A stretch of 64,000 nucleotides of DNA, taken from positions 1 through 64,000 of IMG/VR virus record IMGVR_UViG_3300046660_000488, one strand, 5' to 3'. The DNA comes from a virus. Position 1 is the first letter of the stretch; each line of letters begins with the position of its first letter. Below, in pieces: positions 53,650-63,743 of this stretch. Below the pieces are notes generated by a model. It searched no databases, had not been told where the DNA came from, and worked only from the letters and a program-made list of their open reading frames with translations. The translations under genes and the position numbers were made by a program.

Positions 53650-56600
53650 ATGACGACTCATTACTCCGGCCTTCAATTGCGCGGCAACTTGTTCATCAAC
53701 AAGGAACTGCAACCGGCTGTCGTTTGGGTTTCTCCTCTGCGTAAGGCTCTGGGTCCGTATGGCTCGGACCTTAATCCCAGCAAAGATGTTGACATCACGT
53801 TCGTCGCTCACGCAAGCGACCCGAACGCTGTGCTTGTCTATTCCGTCGTCGTGGGGGTTGTTCCGGACGGACTGACGCTCGATTCAGCAACCGGTAAGAT
53901 GGTTGGCACGCTGACCGCGTCCGAAGGTCTGGCCGAATTCACCGTGCGCGCCACGATCCAGAACACTCAACTGTTCGCCGAGCGCCACTTCCGCATGGTC
54001 ATCGGCAACGCCCCGCCGCCCGTCTGGATCACGCCCGCTGGCCTGATCGACGAAGTCGGTGAGAGCGAGACCTACACCACCACCCTGCTGGCCGAAGACC
54101 CCTACGAGCTTCCGGTCACCTATTTCCTCGTGGGCGGCTCCCTGCCGCCGGGCATGTTCCTCAACAGCACCACGGGCCAAATCTACGGTTCGACGCCCGA
54201 CCTCGACGATGACATGATCTGCGACTTCACGGTCTCGGCGTCGAACAACTCGCGCAACACCACGCGCGATTTCACGATCTACCTGACCGCCACGCCGCCC
54301 GGCGACGCGGCGTACTGGATCACGCCTGCCGGTGACGTGGGCGAAGGCTACGAACTGACTGAATTCACGTTCGACCATCTGGAAGCCATCGACCCGAACG
54401 CCCTGCCGATCACCTACGTCCGCGTCGCCGGTAACATTCCGGACGGCCTAATGGTCGATGCCAACAGCGGCGTGATCTACGGAACCATGGGTCCGCAGGC
54501 CGACGACACCCTGTTCAAGTTCATCATGGGCGCGCGCACGTCGGTCTACACGACCAAGCGCATGTTCACGATCATGGTCAAGCACGTCACGCCCCCGAGC
54601 TTCGGCGACGACAACCCGACACAGATCACGATGCGCGGTCTGGAGAACGAGGTGTTCTACAGCAACGCCGTGCACGCCACGAGCCCGACGCCGATCCCGA
54701 TCACCTACACGATCACGAACCTTCCGACCCCGCTGATCTTCAGCCCGTTCACGGCTGAAATCCACGGCATCATGCCGCCGGTCATCGAAGACGCCGACCA
54801 CATCTACAACATGGTCGTCACGGCCTCGAACGGCATCAAGTCAAAGAGCGTCACGGTCCAACTGACCGACGAGAAGAACCTGCCGCCGTATTTCACGGTC
54901 TCGGGATCGCTCGGCGAAGCGCTGGGCGGCAAGCCGTTCAACGCGCCTGTCCCGCTGGCCATCGACCCCAACGGCGTCCAGACCGTCTACACGCTGCTGA
55001 ACCCGGAAGACCTGCCGGAATCCATCACGTGGGACGCCAGCGTCGGCCTGCTCACGGGTACGTATCCGCCTGCCCCGACCGAAGACGTGATCACCACGTT
55101 CCAACTGCAAGTCTTCGACGGCGTGTTCACGACCAATGCGACGCTGACGATCACGTCGTGGCTGAACACGGAGCCGGAATGGATTACCGCACCGGGCCAG
55201 ATCGGCACGATCATCGAGAACCACAACGGATCGTTCGTGGTTGAAGCCCGCGATCCACAGAACGAGCCGATCATCTACTCTCGTGTCGGCGGCGCCTTCC
55301 CGCCGGGCATGGACATTGACCCGAACACGGGCGCGATCAGCGGCCCTGACGTCGGCCCGGTTCTCGATGTCGATTTCGACATCTACGACTTCGTCATCCG
55401 AGCCGACGATGGCGTGCTGTTCACCGACCGCGCCTTCCGCATCGTCGTGACCAAGGACTACCCGCCGATCTGGGACACGCAGCCGGGCGTCATCGTTGAC
55501 GTGCTCGCCGGTAAGCAATTCACCTTCCAGCTTGAGGCCCACGATCCGAACGGCACGACGCCGGTCTATTCGGTGATCGACGATGGCGGTCTTCCGATTG
55601 TCGATCCGACCACGCAACTTCTCTACGAAGAGAGCGGCGTGATCATCAACGGTCGCACCATCCGCGCCAAGATGCCCCAGCCGTCCAACCCGGCCGATGA
55701 GTCCGAAGACTTCAACCTCATCATGTCCATTGATGATGGCTACAACCCGCCGGTTGAGCGCACCTTCACGCTCCGGACCAACCGCAACACGCCGCCGGTT
55801 TGGAACACCAACATCTACGCCAGCAACTTCGTGGTCGTGCCGACCACGGCCAACATCGCCACCTATCAAATTGGCAACCCGCTGGTTAAGACCGAAACGT
55901 TGTCGAACGGCAACGTGGTCATCTACTCGCTGCTCGACCAGTACGAGACCGAAGTAATCGACCTCCAGCTTGGTGCTGACGATCCGCAGACCGGCGTGGA
56001 CAGCCTCTACTACTTCTACTCGGATTCGTCGTCCGTCTTCGAATTCAACGGCCAAGAGGGCGTTGGTGATGACGGCGTGCTGTTCATCAACCAGAACACC
56101 GGGCGCCTGACCGGCCGTGTCCCGACCGTGGATGCCGACAAGTTCTGGCACATCAACGTCACGGCTTACGACAAGACCGAAGTCTCGATGGAAAACCGCT
56201 ACTACGGCACGCCGCAGCGGTTCCTGCTCTCGACCCGCTTCAACAAGCCGCCGGAGTGGATCACCGCGCAGAACATCGGCCGCGTCGAACGTCTGGCCTA
56301 CACCCTGCAATTCAACGCGATCAACAAGGGCAACCTGCCGGAAATGCAGTACGTGCTGAACAGCGGCGTGCTCCCGGCCAACATGACCCTGACGAACACG
56401 GGCGTCCTGTCCACGACCCTGCCGCCTAACAAGACGGAAGCGGTCGAAGAGGACAAGACCTACACGTTCGCGGTCACGGCCAACAACGGCATCAAGCAGT
56501 CCACTAAGTCGTTCAACTTCACGGTCTACAAAAACCTCGAACCGGTGTGGGAACCCGCGACCCTCGAAGGTCTGGGCCAAATCCCGTTCACCGGCCAAAT

Positions 56601-59600
56601 CTCCGCGACCGATCCGAACCAAGGCTTCGGCGATCCTCTGGTTTACACCATCGTGGACCGCTCGCAGGTTCCGTCGTCGGTCAAGTTCAACATCGCCGAT
56701 CCGTTCGGCGCCTCGGTGGTGTCCTACCAGACGTTCGACGCCGACTATGTCGATTACAAGGATGCGGCCCAGTGGTCGTTCGTTGGCAACCCCGCGCTGG
56801 TTCCGGGCAAGTTTGGCAACGCCGTCAGCATGGATGGCACGAGCTACCTGACCGCCGAAGTGGGCGCTCTGGGTCAATCGCCGTTCACGTTCGAGACGTG
56901 GTTCAAGCGCGACGGTGGCGGTCCGGTGCAGCACCTGATCACGCTGGGTGATCTGGGTGAAAACGGCGTCAGCCTCTACCTCGACAACGGCGTTCTCAAG
57001 CTGGACGAAGACACGATCAACGTCCTGAACGGGACCGCGTCGATCTCCGACACCGCGTGGCATCACGTGGCGCTGGTCCGCGACGGCAACGACTACACGA
57101 TCTATCTGGACGGCGTCGTTGACGCGCAGATCACCATGCCGACCGTCGCGTCCCTCTCCGCGACGACGTTGCTGCTTGGCTCGTTCGGCATCACGCCGGA
57201 CACGCTGTTCACCGGCGCTCTGGATGATTTCCGCCTGACAGCCGCCGCTCGCTACACGCAGGCCTTCACGGCGCCGACCAAGGCGTTCGACCGCACGATC
57301 ACGGGAGTCATCACCGGCAACCTGCCGCTGGTGCAAGCCGACGCCTATTACCCGTTCGACGTCAGCGTCTCCGACAATCTCGTCAGCGTTCCGGCCTCGT
57401 TCACGATCCACAACATCCACGACCAAGACCCGATGTGGAGCACGCCCATGGGCCTGATCTACAGCAACTTGGAAGACACGCCGTTCACGTTGACTGTCGG
57501 CGCGGCCGATCCGGAAGCCAACCAAATCGCGTACTCGCTGTTCTCGGGGACCTTCCCGTTCACGCTGAACTCGGTCACGGGTGAGATTTCGGGCACGCTT
57601 CCGTCTGTCTCGACCGATACCGACTACGACTTCACCCTGCGCGCGTCGGATGGCATCCATATCTCGGATCGCAGTTTCCGCATCACGTCTGAAGACAACC
57701 TGCCGCCGGTCTGGGTGTCGTGCAGCACCACGATGGACATGCACGCTCTTGGTGGCGAGTTCTCGTCCTACCAGTTCGAGGCTACCGACCCGAACGGCCG
57801 TCCGACGCTGACCTACGCCATCACTGGTGGCACGACGCCTCCGGGCCTCAACTTCGGAACGGGTGGAGCCCTGACGGGCACGTTGAACACCGTTCAGGCC
57901 GACCAAGACTACACCTTCGACGTCACTGTTTCTGATGGCGTCTTCTTCGTGCCGCGCACGTTCACGTACCGCGCCCTGCTGAACCGCGCGCCGTATTACG
58001 TCCCGAACGCGACGACGATCCTGACCCAGTTCGAGCAGACGTTCATCGCCGATACGCTCGACCCTATCGACATCTACGACCCGGATGGTTCGGAACTGAC
58101 GATCCAAGTCCAGCCGCCGCAATTCCCGCTCCAGTACCACGTTGACAATGCGGGAACGGATCACGCGACTGTTTGGATCACGGGCGGTTCTCTGCCTGCC
58201 GTGATGACCGACACCACGTACCAGATGACAATTCTGGCCGACGATGGCGTCAACTTCCGCTCGCAGCAATACGCCTTCCGCGTCAAGTTCAACTCGCCGC
58301 CGTCGTTCACGTCGCCTGCAACGTTCCCTGACGCGGTCGAGCAGACTCCGTACTATGCCGTGGCCAACGCCGTCTCGAACGGCATGCCGGTGTTCTACGC
58401 CGTCGTCGGCGGAATGCTTCCTCCGGGCCTGACCCTGAACGTAGCCAACGGCGCGATCACGGGTACGGCGCCGCTCGTCGATGATGACCAGCAGTTCCCG
58501 TTCCAACTCCAAGCCACGACCGGCATCAAGGCGACTGTGCAGGACGCCGTCATCACGGTCCGCAAGAACCTGCCGCCGGTGTGGCTGACGACGACGCTCG
58601 CCAACGTGATGGAGAACACGGTCATCACGCCGTTCCAACTGGTGGCGACCGACCCGAACCATCAGGCGATCACCTACACGTGGCTGAGCGGCTTCCTGCC
58701 GCCGGGCCTGACGGCCAACTACGTCATCAACCCGAACACGGTGACCATCATCGGCAACACGCCGATCTTGGCCAACGACACGGTCTACAATTTCCGCGTC
58801 GGCGCGTCGGACGGCTACATCCGCACGGACCGCGATTTCGTCCTGACCGTGAAGTACAACCAGCCGCCGGTCTGGGTGACCAATGCTGGCCTGATCGCCA
58901 CGGTCAACGAACAAGACAGCCTCAGCAACCAGACGCGCGTCATCGCGACCGATCCGGAAGTGCAGGGCATCACCTACGCGATCCACAACACGGCTGCATG
59001 GCCGGGCTGGCTGACGCTGCAAACCAATGGCTTCCTGACTGGCACGGCGCCGCAGACCGCCAACGGTTTCACGACCGCTTTCGAGATCGACGCCAGCGAC
59101 GGCAACCGCTTCGTCACGCGCCAATTCTCGATCAACGTTCAGCACGTCGGCACACCGCCGACTTGGATCACGCCTGCTGGCCAAATTCTGGCTGGAGACG
59201 AAGGTAACTCGGCCGTCTTCACGCTGGTCGCCAACGACAATGTCTACCACGACACGGTGACCTACGCGCTGAACTCGACCGGGTTCCCGAGCACGATGAC
59301 GCTGCTGTCCAACGGCTACATCTACGGCACGTACCCGAGCATTTCGACGACGACCACGTACACCTTCGACGTGGCCGCAATCAACGTCTTGGCCGAAAAG
59401 CGTATTCGCCAATTCAGCATCACGTCGAACAACGTCGATTACCTGCAAGTCACCAGCCCGACCGGCGTCAATACGTACTATGGCAAGGGCGATGTCGTTC
59501 CGATGACGACAGAAGGCGAATGGACGGTTACCGTCCTGAAGCCTCTGAAGCTGAACGGCAAGCTCTGGGGCGCTGGCGGCGGCACGACCAACGGTGGCGC

Positions 59601-60315
59601 TGGCGGCTTCACGACGGGTGACACGGCTACCCTCACGACCGGAACGATCCTCCGGGCATGGGTCGGCGGCGGCGGCTTCGTCGGTAGCCCGACCCTTGGG
59701 CACGACGGTCCCTTCGGCAATGGCGGCAACTGCGGACGTCCCAACGGCGGTGGCATTTCTCTCGGCACGGGCGGTGGTCTCACCGGTCTGTTCCTAAGCT
59801 CCGTCTCGCAAGGCAACGCTCTGCTCGTCGCGGGCGCTGGCGGCGGCGGCGGCACGTCCGGTCCAGCGGCTGGCGCTGGTGGCGGCACGGTCGGCGCGAA
59901 GGGTAACGACTCCGGAAACGGTGGCGGCGGCTTCGGCGGCACGCAAACCAGTGGTGGTGCACGTGGTGGATCGTCCGGTTTCGACACCAACTCTCTGGGT
60001 GGTAGCGCGCTTACAGGTGGCCGTGGTGCGGCCAATATCTCGTCGATTTACTCACCCGGCGGCGGCGGTGCAGGTTACTGGGGTGGTGGCGCCGGTTACG
60101 GCAACAACCAATGGGGCGGCGCCGGTGGCGGTGGTTCGGGCTATCTGGCTGCGAGCATCACCAACGGTTCGCTCACGGCCGGTTCCGGTACGACGCCCGC
60201 TAACGCCAACGATAGTGACCGCCTTACCTACGCACCCAATGCCGGTAGCCCCGGCTTGTCGAACACGTCGAACTCACAAGCTCCGGCGGGTCTCATGGTC
60301 CTTCGGATTCTCTAA
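53650..60315 (+). CDS. Giant tail adhesin: Ig-like (He_PIG) repeats, LamG domain, glycine-rich tip; 2221 aa
   Basis: From the N terminus the protein is a chain of about 90-100-residue repeats of the putative-Ig type, each with P-P-x-W-(I/V)-T at the start, a DPxG turn, LPPGL or IPDGL, and T-G-x-(I/L)-x-G-T near the middle (for example WITPAGLIDEVGES, SLPPGMFLNSTTGQIYG). Residues about 1044-1213 are a LamG-like domain (FGNAVSMDGTSYLT, FTFETWFKRDGG, DTAWHHVALVRDG). Residues about 1970-2190 are extremely Gly-rich with GGGG blocks, like gp38-type tip adhesins. It is very rich in Thr, much of it ACG. Late-expressed virion fibre or host-binding protein. No frameshift seen. Confidence 0.88.
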   Translation: MTTHYSGLQLRGNLFINKELQPAVVWVSPLRKALGPYGSDLNPSKDVDITFVAHASDPNAVLVYSVVVGVVPDGLTLDSATGKMVGTLTASEGLAEFTVRATIQNTQLFAERHFRMVIGNAPPPVWITPAGLIDEVGESETYTTTLLAEDPYELPVTYFLVGGSLPPGMFLNSTTGQIYGSTPDLDDDMICDFTVSASNNSRNTTRDFTIYLTATPPGDAAYWITPAGDVGEGYELTEFTFDHLEAIDPNALPITYVRVAGNIPDGLMVDANSGVIYGTMGPQADDTLFKFIMGARTSVYTTKRMFTIMVKHVTPPSFGDDNPTQITMRGLENEVFYSNAVHATSPTPIPITYTITNLPTPLIFSPFTAEIHGIMPPVIEDADHIYNMVVTASNGIKSKSVTVQLTDEKNLPPYFTVSGSLGEALGGKPFNAPVPLAIDPNGVQTVYTLLNPEDLPESITWDASVGLLTGTYPPAPTEDVITTFQLQVFDGVFTTNATLTITSWLNTEPEWITAPGQIGTIIENHNGSFVVEARDPQNEPIIYSRVGGAFPPGMDIDPNTGAISGPDVGPVLDVDFDIYDFVIRADDGVLFTDRAFRIVVTKDYPPIWDTQPGVIVDVLAGKQFTFQLEAHDPNGTTPVYSVIDDGGLPIVDPTTQLLYEESGVIINGRTIRAKMPQPSNPADESEDFNLIMSIDDGYNPPVERTFTLRTNRNTPPVWNTNIYASNFVVVPTTANIATYQIGNPLVKTETLSNGNVVIYSLLDQYETEVIDLQLGADDPQTGVDSLYYFYSDSSSVFEFNGQEGVGDDGVLFINQNTGRLTGRVPTVDADKFWHINVTAYDKTEVSMENRYYGTPQRFLLSTRFNKPPEWITAQNIGRVERLAYTLQFNAINKGNLPEMQYVLNSGVLPANMTLTNTGVLSTTLPPNKTEAVEEDKTYTFAVTANNGIKQSTKSFNFTVYKNLEPVWEPATLEGLGQIPFTGQISATDPNQGFGDPLVYTIVDRSQVPSSVKFNIADPFGASVVSYQTFDADYVDYKDAAQWSFVGNPALVPGKFGNAVSMDGTSYLTAEVGALGQSPFTFETWFKRDGGGPVQHLITLGDLGENGVSLYLDNGVLKLDEDTINVLNGTASISDTAWHHVALVRDGNDYTIYLDGVVDAQITMPTVASLSATTLLLGSFGITPDTLFTGALDDFRLTAAARYTQAFTAPTKAFDRTITGVITGNLPLVQADAYYPFDVSVSDNLVSVPASFTIHNIHDQDPMWSTPMGLIYSNLEDTPFTLTVGAADPEANQIAYSLFSGTFPFTLNSVTGEISGTLPSVSTDTDYDFTLRASDGIHISDRSFRITSEDNLPPVWVSCSTTMDMHALGGEFSSYQFEATDPNGRPTLTYAITGGTTPPGLNFGTGGALTGTLNTVQADQDYTFDVTVSDGVFFVPRTFTYRALLNRAPYYVPNATTILTQFEQTFIADTLDPIDIYDPDGSELTIQVQPPQFPLQYHVDNAGTDHATVWITGGSLPAVMTDTTYQMTILADDGVNFRSQQYAFRVKFNSPPSFTSPATFPDAVEQTPYYAVANAVSNGMPVFYAVVGGMLPPGLTLNVANGAITGTAPLVDDDQQFPFQLQATTGIKATVQDAVITVRKNLPPVWLTTTLANVMENTVITPFQLVATDPNHQAITYTWLSGFLPPGLTANYVINPNTVTIIGNTPILANDTVYNFRVGASDGYIRTDRDFVLTVKYNQPPVWVTNAGLIATVNEQDSLSNQTRVIATDPEVQGITYAIHNTAAWPGWLTLQTNGFLTGTAPQTANGFTTAFEIDASDGNRFVTRQFSINVQHVGTPPTWITPAGQILAGDEGNSAVFTLVANDNVYHDTVTYALNSTGFPSTMTLLSNGYIYGTYPSISTTTTYTFDVAAINVLAEKRIRQFSITSNNVDYLQVTSPTGVNTYYGKGDVVPMTTEGEWTVTVLKPLKLNGKLWGAGGGTTNGGAGGFTTGDTATLTTGTILRAWVGGGGFVGSPTLGHDGPFGNGGNCGRPNGGGISLGTGGGLTGLFLSSVSQGNALLVAGAGGGGGTSGPAAGAGGGTVGAKGNDSGNGGGGFGGTQTSGGARGGSSGFDTNSLGGSALTGGRGAANISSIYSPGGGGAGYWGGGAGYGNNQWGGAGGGGSGYLAASITNGSLTAGSGTTPANANDSDRLTYAPNAGSPGLSNTSNSQAPAGLMVLRIL

Positions 60316-60872
60316 TCCACGTCCCACGCATCCGAGGCCTTGCGGCGTTCAACGCCCAAGGTCTCGAAGTCCTGCATCTTCCACAGGATCAGGTCTTTTT
60401 CCTCGACGGGAATCCGCATGACCTTCATCGGGTCAACGGTGTAGCGATGCTTGGTGAAGTAGCTGTGTGGATCATCTTGCAAGACCGCACCATGCTTGGC
60501 TACCGCAACGACCTCCACCAAACCAGCGTCGGTGAAGCGCGAAATCTTGCCGATCATCAAGACTTTTTCTTTTGAATTATAAGTCTTTTTGCCGATGAAG
60601 GTGACGTAATGGCCAGCCTTGATCAGGCGTCCTGTCGTATCCCGGTGGGGCTTGATGACCGGCTGGCCGGTTTCGTCCACCTCATCGAAATGGGTGTAGA
60701 TCAGCGATACCGGGACGTCTTTGCCGATGTCCACGGTGATCTTGCGTTTCTTCTCGTCGATCTCGACGATGTCACCAACCGCGCCCTTGTGGCTTCCCTG
60801 CGCGACGTAGAGCCGGTTGGTCTTCCCAGCCTGATACGCGGCGAGAAGGTCTTCGTACTGCCAGTTCTTCAT
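60312..60872 (-). CDS. Hypothetical protein with KOW/SH3-like segment, 186 aa
   Basis: MKNWQYEDLLAAYQAGKTNR; GAVGDIVEIDEKKRKITVDIG and AGHYVTFIGKKTYNSKEKVLMIG look like two small SH3/KOW-type barrels. Convergent with the adhesin, overlapping its stop by 4 nt. Function unknown. Confidence 0.65.
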   Translation of the reverse strand: MKNWQYEDLLAAYQAGKTNRLYVAQGSHKGAVGDIVEIDEKKRKITVDIGKDVPVSLIYTHFDEVDETGQPVIKPHRDTTGRLIKAGHYVTFIGKKTYNSKEKVLMIGKISRFTDAGLVEVVAVAKHGAVLQDDPHSYFTKHRYTVDPMKVMRIPVEEKDLILWKMQDFETLGVERRKASDAWDVD

Positions 60873-61459
60873 CGGAAACGCATCTTCGCCATTACTGCAT
60901 CATACTTGGATTCGAAGGTCAGCAGGTGACCTGAGTAATTGTAGCGCCGCTTGCAGCAGCGGTCGCACCACTCGATGACCGTGTCGCGATCATCGCCGGA
61001 ATCCACCGCGATGGTGTGCAACGAAAGGTCCGGCAGAAGGTCCCACGTGAACTTCGTGACGTCGATGGGAACGCCCTTCTTCTCGGCCGCCCGGACCATC
61101 TTCCGAAGCTCGGTCTTGACCTTCTTCAATTCGTTGTTCGACAGCCGCAGATAGCTTTCGTCGTACGGCATCAGAAATTGGCTGTGGAACGTCGGGTCGT
61201 CGAAATTCAACTGACCGTGCGACGGCATGTGCGAATTGCGCTGGCGATCACGACGCGAGAGTAAGGCGGCGATCTGGCTTTTCGCCGCGCCGGGGACCAG
61301 CGGTGGTGGGGGCTCTTCGACGAACGCCTGAAAGGCGAAATACTGGCCCTCGAACGGCAACCACATCTGGTTCGGATCATACAGGTTCTTGAGTTTGGTG
61401 ATCGGAGCGTTGGTGTACCACTCCAACGCAAACTCAGAATCCATTTTAACCGGCCGCAT
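60869..61459 (-). CDS. Hypothetical protein, 196 aa
   Basis: MRPVKMDSEFALEWYTNAP (the second Met, 61444, could be the start). Pro-rich centre, then basic helices (NNELKKVKTELRKMVRAAEKKG) and a Cys pair DRCCKRRYN. It overlaps the next gene by ATGA. Unknown function. Confidence 0.65.
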   Translation of the reverse strand: MRPVKMDSEFALEWYTNAPITKLKNLYDPNQMWLPFEGQYFAFQAFVEEPPPPLVPGAAKSQIAALLSRRDRQRNSHMPSHGQLNFDDPTFHSQFLMPYDESYLRLSNNELKKVKTELRKMVRAAEKKGVPIDVTKFTWDLLPDLSLHTIAVDSGDDRDTVIEWCDRCCKRRYNYSGHLLTFESKYDAVMAKMRFR

Positions 61460-61510
61460 GAACCAAACCCTTATCGTGTCAGGATATTAGCAAGCGGCAA
61501 TTAATTTCGC

Positions 61511-61543
61511 AAACAAAAACCCGATGCCATTGCTGACATCGGG
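61511..61543 (-). terminator. Terminator downstream of 61637-62143
   Basis: Minus strand: CCCGATG/CATCGGG stem with TTTTTGTTT after it. A second stem ACACCGT/ACGGTGT followed by TTTTCTG (61613-61638) lies at the stop codon just before it. Confidence 0.75.
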
Positions 61544-61636
61544 CCTTGTGGTGGGTGGGTATCCAGAGGGTTTGACCGGGTGGTCATAAGTAGTTATGTC
61601 GTGATTCCGACAGAAAACACCGTCTATAAAACGGTG

Positions 61637-62143
61637 TTATTTGCTTGGGATAACGAGGGACTTAAGCTCGTAAGCAACTAAACGTCGATAAGTTTCGTAC
61701 CGAAGCCAAACTTTGGCAAATTCCTTCGTCAATTTCTTCAAATCGGCGTTCAACTGATAGATATTGTTGCGTTTTCCGGTGCGTCGCCAGCCTGAATTAT
61801 TTTCGATCCGAAGCTGATCTACGACGTTGTCTTTGGCGTCTTTCAGGTTGTAGCAGGCGATATGGAGTTCAGCGAGGTGCGGATACTCCGAGAACGCCTC
61901 GAATTCAGGCGTGGACGGAAGACCTATTGCTCCCTCACTTCGGTCGCAGGTGAGGCTATAGTTTGCGAACCCCCGGTGGTCGTTTTTCTTGCTCGATGCC
62001 GCGAGAGCAAAGAGGTAGATCATCGACGCCTGATAGCGCTCACGCAGATCGAAGATGCACGCCTTGTTCAAGACCTCCGTCATGTGGATGGTCTTGTAAT
62101 CCGTCAGCACACCCTCGGTGTCGATGTAGACGCGATGGTCCAT
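61637..62143 (-). CDS. Hypothetical protein, 168 aa
   Basis: MDHRVYIDTEGVLTDYKTIH start (62143) overlaps the previous stop. DTEG near the start resembles an exonuclease-type metal site, but later motifs are not evident. The C-terminal half is a helical basic region (NNIYQLNADLKKLTKEFAKVWLRYETYRRL). Unassigned. Confidence 0.62.
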   Translation of the reverse strand: MDHRVYIDTEGVLTDYKTIHMTEVLNKACIFDLRERYQASMIYLFALAASSKKNDHRGFANYSLTCDRSEGAIGLPSTPEFEAFSEYPHLAELHIACYNLKDAKDNVVDQLRIENNSGWRRTGKRNNIYQLNADLKKLTKEFAKVWLRYETYRRLVAYELKSLVIPSK

Positions 62144-62376
62144 CAATACTTGAACTGGTTGAGGCAGGCGAATTTCTTTTCCGTCATCCAACGGATGTTC
62201 ACCGTGGCCCCGGTGTTGACGAGCACTTGATCGACCGCGTCCGGATCAATGGGCGTGACGCTGTGGACGCGCACGAGGCTGGAGTCCATGGTCAGGAACA
62301 GCACCGGGTCCTTGTCGGTGATGGCCATGTAGTCGGCGAGACCAGACGTGTAGGAGACCAGATAGTGCTTGGCCAT
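62143..62376 (-). CDS. Hypothetical protein, 77 aa
   Basis: MAKHYLVSYTSGLADYMAIT; small alpha/beta domain, VLFLTMDSSLVRVHSVTPID. Starts 2 nt after the upstream stop. Function unknown. Confidence 0.65.
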   Translation of the reverse strand: MAKHYLVSYTSGLADYMAITDKDPVLFLTMDSSLVRVHSVTPIDPDAVDQVLVNTGATVNIRWMTEKKFACLNQFKY

Positions 62377-62378
62377 GG

Positions 62379-63740
62379 TCAGTCTTTCTCGTTGAAGGCT
62401 TTGCCGTTCAGGTACACCTCGAACATGAAGTGCTCACGGAAATCTCGCCCGACCAACTCGCGCCGCATGGTGTCGGTGTTGACCCGGCTGCGGGTCCGCC
62501 AGACCGTATCGCTGACCTTCTTCAGGTCGGCCGGAAGCATGTGGTCGATGCCCAGATCACCGACCCACGGCTCCCCGGTCTTGCGGAACGGGCGGCCGGG
62601 CGTGAAATGGACCAAGAACCCGTCGTCGGACTCACGGACCACGAAATAGAATTCCTTGGCCCGGTAGGTCTCGTGGTTGGCCTTGCGAGCCTCTTCGTCC
62701 ATGACGTCGATTTCGCCCGCCAGTTCGTTCCACGGGCGCGGCTTCTTCGGACCCTTGTCGTTCTTTTCCACAACGACCGTGCCCTTGGGCACGAGGCGTT
62801 CGCCCAGATCGCTGACGGCGTAGACCTCGTTCTCGACGCCAGCCTCGTTCAGGATGGCGGCGATCTTCTCAGCCTCTCGCACGGTCAGGGTGACCAGCCA
62901 GCAGCCGGTGGGGCTATTGCGGCGCTTGAACGTCTTGCCGACGTCGTAATCCGCGCTCGATAGCAGAGCGACCACGGCAGGGAGCTTGGCGTCCACGACA
63001 TCGATCTTGCGGTACGTGCCGACCGCGCCGCGCGGGTCGATGATCACCATGTCGGTGTCCGGCGCGCTGTCGGGATCGAAGCCTTCAGGCTCGTCCTCAT
63101 AGACGACCGTTTCGCGGTCCACGCCTTCTTGGTTGGTTACCGCCGTCGCCGACTGGATTTCGTACGAGCCGTCCAGCTTCTTGATGATCCGGATGCCGGT
63201 CACCGCTGTCTCGATCTCGACTTCGCCGTTCATTTCGCTGCTGGGCGGCTTGGCGCCACCGAAGCTGTCGCCGCTCGTGCCGTCCATCATCTTCTTGATT
63301 CTGGAGTCGGACTCTTTCTGCTTGTCGGAGCGCGTGTCCCACGGGTCGTGTTCGGTGAGGCCGAGAATTTCGCCGATGGTGCGGTCGTCGTCCGCCTCAT
63401 CTTCCTCGCGTTCCTTGACGATCCGCATCATGGCCTTGTTGCGGCTCTTGGCGTCGGCGCGATCCTCACAGACTACGATGTCGTGCTTGGCATAGAACGC
63501 GGCGCGCTGGGCTTCGTCGGCGAAGATGATACGGTACGGAGGACGCTTGAAGCCCTTGAAGAAGGGGTCTTCCATCAACTCCGGAACCGGGATGTGCTCG
63601 GCCGCCTGCGCGCCGTAATCCTCTTCGTTGATCACGGCGAGAGCGATGTCGTTGAAGAGGGTGTCGAAGTCTGTCGGCTCATCGGCCGCCACGATCATCG
63701 AAACGAGATCGCCATCACCGCGCTCGAAGGCGTAACGCAT
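62379..63740 (-). CDS. Hypothetical acidic protein, 453 aa
   Basis: MRYAFERGDGDLVSMIVAAD; the acidic N-terminal half includes a disordered linker (about 110-165, SRIKKMMDGTSGDSFGG). The central domain (YEIQSATAVTNQEG) and C-terminal basic domain (FYFVVRESDDGFLVHFTPGRPF) have some TPGRPF/HF loops of unknown meaning. No family recognised. The longest unassigned protein in the window. Confidence 0.68.
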   Translation of the reverse strand: MRYAFERGDGDLVSMIVAADEPTDFDTLFNDIALAVINEEDYGAQAAEHIPVPELMEDPFFKGFKRPPYRIIFADEAQRAAFYAKHDIVVCEDRADAKSRNKAMMRIVKEREEDEADDDRTIGEILGLTEHDPWDTRSDKQKESDSRIKKMMDGTSGDSFGGAKPPSSEMNGEVEIETAVTGIRIIKKLDGSYEIQSATAVTNQEGVDRETVVYEDEPEGFDPDSAPDTDMVIIDPRGAVGTYRKIDVVDAKLPAVVALLSSADYDVGKTFKRRNSPTGCWLVTLTVREAEKIAAILNEAGVENEVYAVSDLGERLVPKGTVVVEKNDKGPKKPRPWNELAGEIDVMDEEARKANHETYRAKEFYFVVRESDDGFLVHFTPGRPFRKTGEPWVGDLGIDHMLPADLKKVSDTVWRTRSRVNTDTMRRELVGRDFREHFMFEVYLNGKAFNEKD

Positions 63741-63743
63741 GCA

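Noticed and set aside
54841-59703. 1620-codon open frame antisense to the adhesin
   Set aside because: It is Arg/Val/Asp-rich, has no promoter or ribosome site, and mirrors repeated high-GC codons of the plus-strand gene, which shows clear Ig and LamG domains. A shadow frame.
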